From Spongospora subterranea (lineage: Eukaryota > Endomyxa > Phytomyxea > Plasmodiophorida > Plasmodiophoridae), in contig OUQQ01000127.1 of assembly GCA_900404475.1 (NCBI GenBank), forward strand, positions 7,509 through 38,652: 31,144 nt of DNA. Reading direction: 5' to 3'. The notes beneath the pieces were generated by a model, which saw nothing but the letters and a program-made list of their open reading frames with translations, was not told the DNA's origin and did no database searches. This document shows positions 22,901 through 31,144 of the stretch, one piece after another. The position numbers and the translations under genes were made by a program. The stretch's first letter is position 1. Every line of letters begins with the position of its first letter.

Positions 22901-23905
22901 AACACATGTGCTCTTTTAGAAACATCGATGCCGATGATGCCCTCACCGTTTACCGAAACCAGGTGAATTCGCGCAAACCGTGAGGCAATCAAATTTTCTC
23001 ATTTTTTTCAGCTCGGTGCCATTCCGGAGGATCAGCGTGAAGGTCCCCGCAACGAGATTCAGCGCTTGATTGTGTCGGAGCATGTACCGTCGAATACGCT
23101 GCAGCAGTATCTTGAACGGTCATTAGTGTCTCATGGTTCGATTTGGGCGTTCAAACTGGAGATGGCCAAACAGCTGGGGTTAACCAGTTTCATGTCATTT
23201 GCTCTTCGTATTGGAGATCGCACTCCACATAAGGTTTTTCCTTTCAATTTTCCAATGATTTTCAATCAATCTTATATCGTTATAGATCTGGTTTTCGCGA
23301 CAATCTGCAAGGATAGTCCAAACAGATTTCTACCCGAGCTATTCATCGACACACGTAATCGACCATTCGGAAGCTGTTCCTTTCAGGTTGACGCCCAACC
23401 TCGTTGAATTTTGCACTCCTTTCCTCATTGAAGGTTTGTGCTCTTTCCTGCAATGCAAATTCGTTTCAATGAAACAACTGTTATACACAGGTGTATTTGG
23501 AAGCTCTTTCATTTCTTCTGCTGCTTGCTGGTTACGACGTCAGCACATTTTGAAGAATTACCTGAACCTTTTCTTGCGTGACGATTTGCTGTCGTGGAGT
23601 GTTACTTTAAATCCGATCAGCTGTGATGGGGCGTTGGACGAATTGGAAAAGCAGCTCAGGCCTATGGTTTCCTCCAATACGTCGCAAATTCTTTCGCGGG
23701 TTCAGTCGTTGATGCCTTCCTCACCCAGCGCCGCTGAGGTAGATTTTCCCAGAACGATATTTCAAATAATTGAGTGGTTTTGCTTTCCCAACAGGCGGCT
23801 CAACTACCTTCTCAAATCAACGCCAAAGTTCAGCGTCTGATCGAAACGGCAACTAATATCGACAACCTGAGCGCTATGCCCCCAACTTGGTATCCGTGGT
23901 TTTAA
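10934..23905 (+). CDS. TRRAP: Tra1/TRRAP-type PIKK-family pseudokinase co-activator, 24 exons
   Basis: Tra1/TRRAP is the activator-binding scaffold of the SAGA and NuA4/TIP60 acetyltransferase complexes in the nucleus. Exons: 10934-11088, 11136-12047, 12102-12392, 12452-12641, 12692-13192, 13246-13415, 13466-13652, 13703-16448, 16588-16877, 16927-18372, 18425-18875, 18919-19090, 19151-19879, 19935-20346, 20403-20590, 20640-20832, 20984-21109, 21182-21361, 21411-22729, 22803-22962, 23012-23233, 23286-23433, 23491-23738, 23795-23905. They total 11,547 nt, about 3,848 aa (human 3,859), and all phases agree. An in-frame TAG two codons upstream fixes the start if there is no 5' intron. HEAT-type repeats are followed by the FAT domain (LLGKLGG, HLFRSIGGG and QCLIS-YWK junctions match the family), a basic loop AKRLKTR near 17690, the kinase-like domain, and a FATC tail ending in PPTWYPWF. 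The donor of the 17th exon is uncertain (21070 or 21109). Catalytic motifs are degenerate: GDRTPHK and DFY. Confidence 0.97.
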
Positions 23906-24055
23906 CCCCCTACTTTCGTTCAACTGGCAATTTCCCGTACGAAAGCTCGTGGGTTTAGCATACTGTTAACTATCTAATATGGAATATAATTTTTAATTGT
24001 CATCTACAAAAAAAGCCTAATTTCCTAATAGTGCCATTCTTTACTTTTATCTAGA

Positions 24056-24559
24056 TCAACCATCACGAAGTGTTACAATAATAGTAGCCGATTGATTTGC
24101 TGCAATTGTTGGAAAATCAGCCAAAGATAGCGGATTGGGCATTAGCTTCCCATTCAAACGCATTTCCTACGTGCACTTTGTAACTCAATAACGCTCACAT
24201 CCGACAATCGATACCTGCATGGCGAAATCGAGTCCCGCTTCCAATTCTAACGTCGCCTTCATCTGTGAGACGTCATGCTCTTGGTTGAACTGTTTGAAAA
24301 GCGATCGATCAGGTGCGAGCCATGGCAAGTGAAGTATACATCAACCAACTCGGTGTTCGATTGTTTTTCCATCAGGTAGTTGGAATTGGATCTGTTATAG
24401 GCAATGTGGGGAGGCGGCAATTGATAAACACGATTAGCCACGAACCATTATATTTCCTTCACAGGTGTCGTCGTTCTCAATTTCTCCTACAAAAGGCAAA
24501 GCCTTCTGCAAATCGATCGTCAGCGCCATTTTCGCATTCGAGTTGTAGAAGTCTGGCAT
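24056..24559 (-). CDS. small ubiquitin-like (beta-grasp) protein, 4 exons
   Basis: Four exons, 24559-24446, 24391-24350, 24289-24215 and 24166-24056, join in frame to 342 nt (113 aa plus stop). All three introns are phase 0, GT-AG and 48 to 60 nt long, like those of the neighbours. The N-terminal 38 residues are mixed and acidic (GEIENDDTCEG). Then comes a ubiquitin-like pattern: first strand IQFQLPDGKTIEHRF, helix-like region VSQMKATLELEAGL, then LNGKLMPNPLSLADF (the equivalent of GKxLxDxxTLxDY) and a last strand ATIIVTLRDG. The protein ends exactly at ...RDG with one terminal Gly, not Gly-Gly, so I cannot say whether it is conjugated to targets. The precise family was not recognised. Its 3' end lies 150 bp from the convergent Tra1 stop, and its start is 330 bp below the VPS35 stop on the same strand. 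Confidence 0.8.
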
Positions 24560-24889
24560 TTTTCAATCAAAAAATGCGACCACGTTAGATATAATCTGAC
24601 AAGACATGATCCGATCAATTTCTGAAGGGGTGTACTTCGATCGTGGGGCCGCCTGTTTGTAGACTTTCAAAATGCTGGAATGTACCATTGGATTTTCGAG
24701 TGATTAAGGAAAACTAATCGCAATTTCCACTGCTAATCGCGAATAAAAGCTGTTCTCACAATGAAACTGAAGTGTGAAATTTGTAAGTTGGTACACCGAT
24801 TCTAGAAGCGAACAACATAGCGTTTTGAGCAGAGAAAGTTTACTAAGGAAATAGTAAGAAAGCTGATTGCAAATTTTAATACACCGCCA
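24560..24889. other. spacer between VPS35 and the ubiquitin-like gene
   Basis: About 330 bp with no coding signal. It must contain the VPS35 3' UTR and the promoter of the small gene, both on the minus strand. No canonical AATAAA was seen on the minus strand close to the VPS35 stop; an A/T-rich stretch with ATTAAA-like character lies within 25 nt of it. Confidence 0.5.
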
Positions 24890-27800
24890 TTAATTTGCTT
24901 CGATGGCTTCGTTTTGCGAATAGTCGGAGCCACTGGTTTTCGCCTTGACTCGGTTCATGATCTGGTTGAATTGAGAATTGACCTCCTTGGTAGCCTTTCC
25001 ATCTTCCAAGTCGGCCAGATGCTCTTGAACTAACTCAACCACATTCTTGATGCGATCGGCGTTGATTTCGGGAACCTCTTTCTCGAAGAAGTACACCATG
25101 TTGTCCAGGATCTGCACCAACAGTTCCGCCTACAGCAAAAATAATGTCATATGCTGAAATGAGCCGCACCACCTAGCATTATACCTGTTCCTTAGCGTTC
25201 ATGACGTTGTTCGAAATCTTGATGGCCCTTTGCAAAGTTGAAAACACACTTTCCCCTCTGGACTTGACTGAAATTTTTGCTGTCCAGAACATTCGTGAGC
25301 AAATACATAAAGCGTGGACCTGATTACAGGATTAGAAAATTTTGAGGAAAAGACCAGCAGATAAAATTCGGACTTGATCACTCTTTTTCAAAAGGCGACC
25401 GGCGTGTTGGGCAACCTTGGAGCTCAGCGTTACGAAATTCTCCTCGCAAAGCGACGATAAATACTGCAAAAATCCGAAATTAGCATCGAACATGCCGACG
25501 AATATTATGTAAAACAGATAAACACATAGCAAATTGCACAGCACTTAAACGGTTAGCGATTGAGGTTTACTGTTTCTGACCTGAACGGTCGACGCGAAAA
25601 GGATAAGACCAGACTGTTGCTCCTTGGAATTGGCGATCTCATCCTCGAACGTGACAAAAGCCTGTGTCATAAACTCGTAGCAAATTTCTTCATAGCCACA
25701 CTTGTCTGAGGCGATAGCGGCGGCAAGGAAAAGGCGAACAGACATCTCCGGCACATTGGTCGAAACAGACGATACCAGTTGATGTACCACCTTGAACACA
25801 GCTTTGGGTTTGGCGGTTTGCTCTCCATCTTCGCGTTGTTCCCGTTCGAACATCCGCGGAACCAGACGGAGAAGCTCAAATGTCAATGATGGGACCGTGA
25901 AGGGAGTCCGCGTTGGACCACCCGATAGAATCTGATTTTTGACCCATAACAGCAACTGAAACAGCATAAATTAGCGATTTATACAGGTACGAGGAATCGA
26001 ACTGATCAAAGGTGCTGAGGTGCACGTCATTCGGAAACCAAGAAAAAAATGTTTCACTTTGTAGAGGATGCAGTGAATAAACGTGATCACCGCCTCGCTT
26101 TACCTGATAATGCTGATCGGTATCGGAGTGGTTGATGCAGTGCAGCATCCGAGCCAAATCGTGCTGTTCCTGGTCGGATTCGTATGCGCAAGATGGGTCC
26201 ACTGGAGTCATATCATCCAGGTCGCGCAGCAACGGCGTGATGTATTCGAACAATGTGGCGAGCTTTGCTGAATCCCTCAACTCGGTGCGCGTCGCTAAAA
26301 CCGACTTAAAACATAGTGAGACCTCCGAGTGGGACACGGTTAAAAATCAACGGATTTACATGAACTATTGCGTTGGCAACCTGTTTTCGGTGCTCATAGT
26401 CGAGGTACTGGAGGACAGCGGAATAGTATGATAGGTCCAAAATTCGCGTTGAGACAGTATCCAACGGAATTGTGAGTAGCTTTACCACAAGGCGAACCGC
26501 TAACAGCAATTTGATAGCCGATTAGTAAATCAGCAGACGTGTTTTTCCAACAAACGACGATGTTTGCAGCGTAAAGCAAAACCAGCAGATAGCGCTTACA
26601 AGAAAAATCGACTAGACCGAAAATTACAATCGAAATTTGTACCTTTGGGTGGAGCAGTTTTGGAACCAGATCCAAGCAGAACTGAGGCGGAGAAACTCAG
26701 GATGTCGTCAAGGTAGGAGAGGCGCTCGGTGTAGACTTTCGACGCAAAATTGATGAGGGCGACCTGCAGACTGAGAATATCGACCACAGGCATATCCTCC
26801 CTTGACTTGATGACGGCGTTAGAGTTCTCCCGGAACATGACGAACATCTCGAGATCATCCGGGATCATGGCTGGGTTTTGCAGAGCGTATGTGGAAAGCC
26901 GGTTCATCAAACTGATGTAGTGATTAACGTTAAGAACGAACGAAATATAAAAACTCCACGTATGTGGACAGTCCTGACCTAATTATGATTTCTTTGGTGT
27001 TCACGTTATTTTGGAGCTGAGCGCAAGAACTGAGAAATGTATCGAGCGTCGCCAGATGATACTCGTCAGGAAAAACTTGAATAAGACAATCCATCAAATA
27101 TTCCTAAAACAGCATGAAAACATGATGCACCGTTGATCCAATGATGAATTGAATATAAACGGAAATCAATACGGGTTTCAATGTAGCATTTAACTGAAAT
27201 CCGCAATTTAAATGGGAATTCCTAACAGTTGAAGGTACAAGAGTTTACGTTCAGAAACAAAGCGCGGTTGAAAAAGTCTGAACTGCAGAAGAAACAGACG
27301 AATCCGCACCTGGGCAATTTTATCTTTGCAATTGATGATTTGCTCGATGATTCGGGGCAAAGCCACGTCCTTGTACGTGAGTAGATCAATCGATTCCAGC
27401 TGGGACAAACGAACCAGGTTTGTTCCGACTAACATTCGCAGATTTTGTCGTTCTCGTTCTCTGCGAGCTCGGTCACGGTTCGCACCCTAAAAACATTTTG
27501 TGAATTCGAAAGCTCTGAATAGTGATAAACATAATCGAACCTGGTGCTGCATTCGAACCCAAAGACGGTTAACCTCCGAGAAATTTTGCAAAAGATATTC
27601 AATCGCGTCCTTGATGGGTTTCTGATCACTAGGGATCTATCAGCACCGATAAACGACAAATGGATAAACAAACGAAACGTGCTGAGAATCATTCTCTCCA
27701 TTTTTCTATAGAGTGAATAAATTCAGAGCTAATCCGTAAGACTGACAAAAACAAGGACGTGTTCAACACAATGAAACGGTGACAGAGAGTTGTTGAATCT

Positions 27801-28503
27801 GTAAACTGTGAATTCACCTTAGGTCGACACCCTTGATGTTTGGATTCACGTCGGGAAGCTTGTCCTTGGAACATTGAGTGAGGTAGCTGCGTAAAAACAG
27901 ACCACGGATCGGGTGCTGAACCCCTTTGCACAGTTCGATCAGGTCGGACAGAATATCCATCGCCGGGCTGGTCTGAGTCCGGATATAGACCGATCTGTGC
28001 ACGAAACAAAAACGAAACCCGATTGAGTAAGGTGAAGAGTTGCACAAAACATTGAGTGGAAAATTGGTGAAAATCTCTCACCCGACGGTAATGAGCAAAT
28101 ACAATCGCGGGATGATGTTGCTCGAATGCTGTACCGACTGATACAGGTTGGATTTCAGGCCCGACGCGACGTGCACATCTTCAAGATACGATTCCAGACA
28201 CCTGAACAACCCCCAGGTTCGTATGTCAAACATTGGCGAAGTAAAGCAAAAAACGCGACGACACCTTAGGTCGTCGGTTACGCTGATATACAGATCGTAG
28301 TAGTTCTGTGGTGATAGTTTCCCGGTGCGAAGCTCGGCGATCATGTCGGTGGCGAATTTGATCGCGTCTTTCACGTTATTTTCATCGATCGCCCGTTTCA
28401 TGAAAAACGCATTTCGCTTGACGGTATTGTTGGCGTCGTCCAAGAGCTTATCCTGATCTTCCAAAAGTGAATTAATTGGTCGGCTCGCGCCAGGTTGCCC
28501 CAT
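24890..28503 (-). CDS. VPS35: retromer core subunit VPS35, 13 exons
   Basis: VPS35 is the alpha-solenoid backbone of retromer, which binds VPS26 and VPS29 and recycles cargo from endosomes to the Golgi or plasma membrane. Exons in minus order: 28503-28265, 28201-28082, 27994-27818, 27628-27541, 27486-27310, 27103-26979, 26911-26643, 26499-26360, 26304-26104, 25955-25581, 25463-25374, 25319-25185, 25129-24890. They total 2,376 nt, 791 aa plus stop (human 796), all introns GT-AG and 54 to 206 nt long. Landmarks are QDKLLDDA near the N terminus, [12 protein letters not shown] (PRLYL at residues 111-115, the VPS26-binding motif), [54 protein letters not shown] and [14 protein letters not shown]. 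The ATG at 28503 is preceded by open frame and by an acceptor-like TTGTTGCAG about 30 nt upstream, so one more short 5' coding exon is possible. The gene appears intact. Confidence 0.97.
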
Positions 28504-28687
28504 CGCTGCATATTGCGATGACGACTGCAACAAAACCACTGAATTTCGAGCTGAGCGCGGCCGTGGAAATGGAGTTTTACCATATCTGCCGGCGATCCAA
28601 CGCGATTTACGCTCGGCAATGACGAAGTTCTAATGGGCACAATTAACAGCCGCTTTGACGACACCGCAAACGGGCCGCACACTAGGA

Positions 28688-28702
28688 GTCATGGGCCATG
28701 AC
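28688..28702. repeat. perfect palindrome, 7-bp arms with 1-nt centre
   Basis: GTCATGG-G-CCATGAC, about 185 bp upstream of the VPS35 start codon. It could be a binding site for a dimeric transcription factor, but no known factor site was recognised. Confidence 0.55.
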
Positions 28703-28846
28703 ATGGTTAAAGGGCGCCGCCAACTGTCCAACAGTCAATAAAACTGTACAGTGGTCTTACTGGGGTAAGCCGGCCGGGGCCTCGTTGCAGGTTTACAGTG
28801 TACTCAACCATATCCGTACGCACGCTACCAGTAACTCGAAACTTGG

Positions 28847-28867
28847 TACAGTACGGTAGGTACTGTA
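28847..28867. repeat. 8-bp inverted repeat with 5-nt loop
   Basis: TACAGTAC, a five-base spacer GGTAG, then GTACTGTA: a perfect inverted repeat about 350 bp upstream of the VPS35 start. Related CTGTACAG-type words occur nearby and also near 4785 at the left side of the MULE remnant, so this may be either a regulatory motif or a trace of a small mobile element. Confidence 0.55.
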
Positions 28868-29032
28868 AACTCAGCCACAGTAATTTGAACGCACAGCACA
28901 GTACATCCAAGTCAAACCAGGCCCAAGTCCGAACTGGTAACGGCGTCGGCATGAACTTGATAGTATGAAATACGCTGGGATACACTCGTTAAAACAGTCA
29001 GCTGGTTTGTGAGGAAGCGACACGACCTGCAC

Positions 29033-29421
29033 CTGAGGAATTGTGTCCGCATTTGAAATTCCCGATAGCCCAATCAGGATGATACTGTTGCCGAGAATGC
29101 AATGAGCGAAAACTGAGATGATGAGGGGATAAACGGAAAGGCCACGAAAATCCTCTATCGGTAATTCTTGATGATTTGCGGGAGCGCGCGATGCGATAAA
29201 GACGTTGGAAGCCAACCAGGACGATACGGTTCCGGCGTACTTGTTAAATTCGGTAAAAACCAGATGGAACAGAGAGAATGCGATAGTAAAGGCGATCATG
29301 GAGCCAATCGGAACAAGCCGGATAAATCAGAGATCTTTGGTTTCCTCCTCATTATCCCATTAATCGTGATCAGGAATAAGGATGCCACTACAATCCTGCA
29401 CACAATTTCTCGGTTCATCAT
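29033..29421 (-). pseudogene. frameshifted TPT/SLC35-family transporter fragment
   Basis: Two minus-strand frames together look like part of a multi-pass transporter of the triose-phosphate / nucleotide-sugar translocator family. The first frame (ATG at 29421) gives IVVASLFLI then MRRKPKISDLSG. The second frame (ATG at 29299) continues with SMIAFTIAFSLF, TEFNKYAG, SSWLASNVFIASR, ELPIEDFRGLSVYPLI and NSIILIGLSG. This order and spacing resemble the central-to-C-terminal half of TPT proteins (FN..G....A..S......R, then the next helix pairs). The frame change falls between about 29299 and 29326, with no GT-AG intron there to explain it. The N-terminal half was not found in the repeat-rich sequence upstream, so this is probably a relic. 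A sequencing error plus unrecognised exons is the alternative. Confidence 0.35.
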
Positions 29422-29532
29422 CACGACAAATACTCAATGGGATGTGGAACGCTGTATGTTCAGTGGCAATAATCAAACATCATCAGGACGCTGAGGTCGT
29501 CCTCAAGTATGGGATCGGGACCAACGCGGCAG

Positions 29533-29790
29533 GATGCCATTTCAGGTGGCCAGACGGCAACCCGCGTCTGTCGTGCATGGGTTGTGAAATCCGGTATCGT
29601 GACATTCAACACGTCATCACGTGTTGGCCCTCAATGATGTCATTTCAGGTGGCCAGTAGTGGCCAGCGGAGTGGAATCCACCAGAGTGACAGTGACCACT
29701 CATCAACCATCACGTATTGGCCCTCAAAAGATGCCAGTTTCCGCTAACGGTTGTATGTCAGCGTACTGTGATTGGCCAGACGGCCCAACA
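29533..29790 (+). repeat. degenerate tandem repeat of about 94-103 bp
   Basis: A unit starting GATGYCATTTCAGGTGGCCAG occurs at 29533 and 29636 (20 of 21 positions identical), and a decayed third start is at 29730. A second word within the unit, CATCACGTNTTGGCCCTCAA, recurs at 29615 and 29708 with one mismatch. A shared GGCCAGACG word appears in unit one and unit three and again near 30175. The repeat has no recognisable coding content. Confidence 0.65.
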
Positions 29791-30279
29791 GCAACCGGAT
29801 TGGATGAGTTGATTGACCAGTCAGATTTGCATTGGTTCAAATCGCATTTCCCGAACAGCCGCCATTTGTGTGGCGTCGGCGACGATGGTTCGCTTTACGC
29901 GAACTCCGAATGGTCGGACCGCACTTCCGGCTGATTGCGTCACCAGCGATGTTCGCAGCAGCACATGCATTGATGACAGCTCAAGTCGGGTTGCTTATCT
30001 TCTTTAGGGAATGCGATTTGAATCGATACAAATTTGATCATCCAACGACAATCTCACAGCAATTGAGCTTGCCAACGACGGTCCTTCAACAACGTTATGA
30101 GCAACGCGATTTTCCTCAAAGTCTCATTCTGTACGCGATCACGCTGAAAAAGGGAATATTGTGATTAGAAACTGGCCAGACGCCGAGATGGTTTCCGAAC
30201 CACTCACAATTCCCTTGAGGTTTCAATCAATTCCTGAACCTTCCTCCTCTTCTCTGTGGGCAATACATCTCGCAATAAA
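29791..30279. other. stretch without a recognised gene
   Basis: Overlapping plus-strand frames of 64 to 110 codons are present between 29659 and 30164, none with recognisable homology. The sequence lies between the ~100-bp repeat and the retrotransposon relic and is most likely repeat-derived. Confidence 0.45.
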
Positions 30280-30520
30280 ATGCGAATTGATCTATAAAGG
30301 GTGTATTGCCTCCAGGAAATGTCTCCAAGTTACCAAGGCCATCAAGATAGCAACGGATCCTTGTCGTGAATATCGTAAGTTTTAATCTGGTGCACAGAAC
30401 TTCCTGGAATAAAACGCAATTGGGTGTAGTCTTCCATAGGTAAAGTCTGAAATATCCGTCTTCGACAACGATTCGCAACGTTGGATCAAATGCCTCAACA
30501 AAGTCGAAAAGACAAAAACA
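30280..30520 (-). mobile_element. Ty3/gypsy-type retrotransposon relic (RT end / RNase H)
   Basis: In three successive minus-strand frames there are short blocks that follow the order seen at the reverse transcriptase to RNase H junction of Ty3/gypsy elements. These are AFDPTLRIVVE, then TDISDF, then HPIAFYSRKF (about 30396-30425), then YDIHDKD and TWRHFLEA (about 30310-30335). Frameshifts and an in-frame stop separate the blocks, so the element is dead. No long terminal repeats or integrase region were recognised nearby. Confidence 0.6.
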
Positions 30521-31144
30521 AGCATCTGACAAAAATGGTCAAAACAGCGTGTGAGGATAAGAAAGGAGCACAAATCCTGAGCCTGGTAAATGAGATCATC
30601 TCACTCCTATCCGTTATTGACTGCGCAAGTCACGCATCGAATGATGTCGTTTGAATTGGTGTCTAATGAATGGCTGGAGTCGGCTACTATCAAAAGGTGG
30701 TGGTAGTGGAGGGATGCTCGGAGTCTTCCCCTGTGAAACTCCCACCCATGATAAGCAACAACCGACACACCGCCCCTTAATCATTCATCGGAGTGAGAAT
30801 TCGTGCAAATTGAGAACCGTCAAAAGGTTGAAACGAGCCGAAAGAATGCATATAATGGGAAACCGCAAAACGAGCCATCCGATTTATCGTAAAGAGATGA
30901 AACCGATTTATCGGGATATGGTGAAACCAATGTATTGGAACTTTATGGAACCAATATATCGGAACTGGCATTTTTTAACACGCAAACGGATTAAACGGGA
31001 ACAGGTCAAAAAACACACGAAAACACCGTTACGGCGGGCCTCCTACATGTGATGGACGTCCATTCCACGGATTATTTATACAGGGTGAAGGGATTCGGAT
31101 TATTAGTAAATCCTGGACATTTTCCATTTCAAAATGATCAAGGA
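30521..31144. other. window end, no supported gene apart from a repeat-bearing open frame
   Basis: A plus-strand frame of 133 codons (30651-31052) contains the 24-bp tandem repeat at 30879-30974 and is rich in Lys, Arg and His. The opposite strand is open over the same part. No homology was recognised and the frame probably reflects the repeat rather than a gene, although an exon cut by the window edge cannot be excluded. Confidence 0.45.
30879..30974 (+). repeat. 24-bp tandem repeat, four copies
   Basis: Units start at 30879, 30903, 30927 and 30951 with consensus CCGATTTATCGGAATATGG plus about five bases. The copies have diverged (the third and fourth share CCAATNTATYGGAAC). The period is a multiple of three, so on the plus strand each unit encodes an octapeptide around KPIYR. 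On the minus strand the repeat is also open and gives a P-I-x-W-F-H type octapeptide. Confidence 0.8.

Larger units (their letters stand above)
28504..29032. other. VPS35 upstream region, palindrome-rich
   Basis: No supported gene. The stretch contains two clean palindromes (28688-28702 and 28847-28867) and several further copies of the CTGTAC/GTACAG type (for example near 28742). A minus frame at 28707-28985 has no recognisable homology. The position just upstream of the VPS35 start makes this the likely VPS35 promoter region. Confidence 0.5.

Noticed and set aside
24313..24588. 91-codon plus-strand open frame
   Set aside because: Antisense to the first three exons of the ubiquitin-like gene, which splice coherently on the minus strand.
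26132..26431. 99-codon plus-strand open frame
   Set aside because: Antisense to VPS35 exons 8 and 9.
1..31144. tRNA, rRNA, CRISPR array or bacterial operon structure
   Set aside because: No tRNA cloverleaf, rRNA-like block or regularly spaced repeat-spacer array was seen. Genes are spliced, so a prokaryotic reading is excluded.

Overview
This is a nuclear genome segment from a compact, intron-dense eukaryote. Six genes can be modelled. Four of them (NAPRT, eIF1A, Tra1/TRRAP, VPS35) were rebuilt exon by exon against remembered family sequences. In the chosen models all 52 introns are GT-AG and most are only 43 to 90 nt long. The species cannot be read directly. eIF1A carries a [12 protein letters not shown] segment rather than the animal NTSDIIL type, and a MULE-type DNA transposon is present. 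I therefore lean towards a protist such as a stramenopile or rhizarian rather than an animal, but this is inference.

Layout, left to right. 1-1631: no gene; holds a short inverted repeat. 1632-4442 (-): nicotinate phosphoribosyltransferase, 13 exons, about 514 aa. 4600-6000: broken MULE element with inverted arms and an intron inside the transposase remnant. 6485-7387 (+): single-exon, membrane-anchored methyltransferase of the spermidine-synthase-like fold. 8245-8959 (+): eIF1A, 3 exons, 135 aa. 8960-10933: no confident gene. 10934-23905 (+): Tra1/TRRAP, 24 exons, about 3,848 aa, filling over 40 percent of the window. 24056-24559 (-): a small four-exon gene for a ubiquitin-like protein (113 aa) built from very short exons. 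24890-28503 (-): retromer subunit VPS35, 13 exons, about 791 aa. 28504-31144: gene-poor end with palindromes, a frameshifted TPT/SLC35-like transporter relic, a degenerate ~100-bp repeat, a Ty3/gypsy RNase H relic and a 24-bp tandem repeat.

The genes are unrelated housekeeping functions (NAD salvage, translation initiation, chromatin co-activation, endosomal sorting) and do not form one pathway. I see no new multi-gene system. The observations most worth a second look are the Tra1 pseudokinase, which keeps both catalytic-type aspartates at canonical spacing while losing other key residues, the hidden ubiquitin-like gene, and the MULE remnant with its inverted arms.
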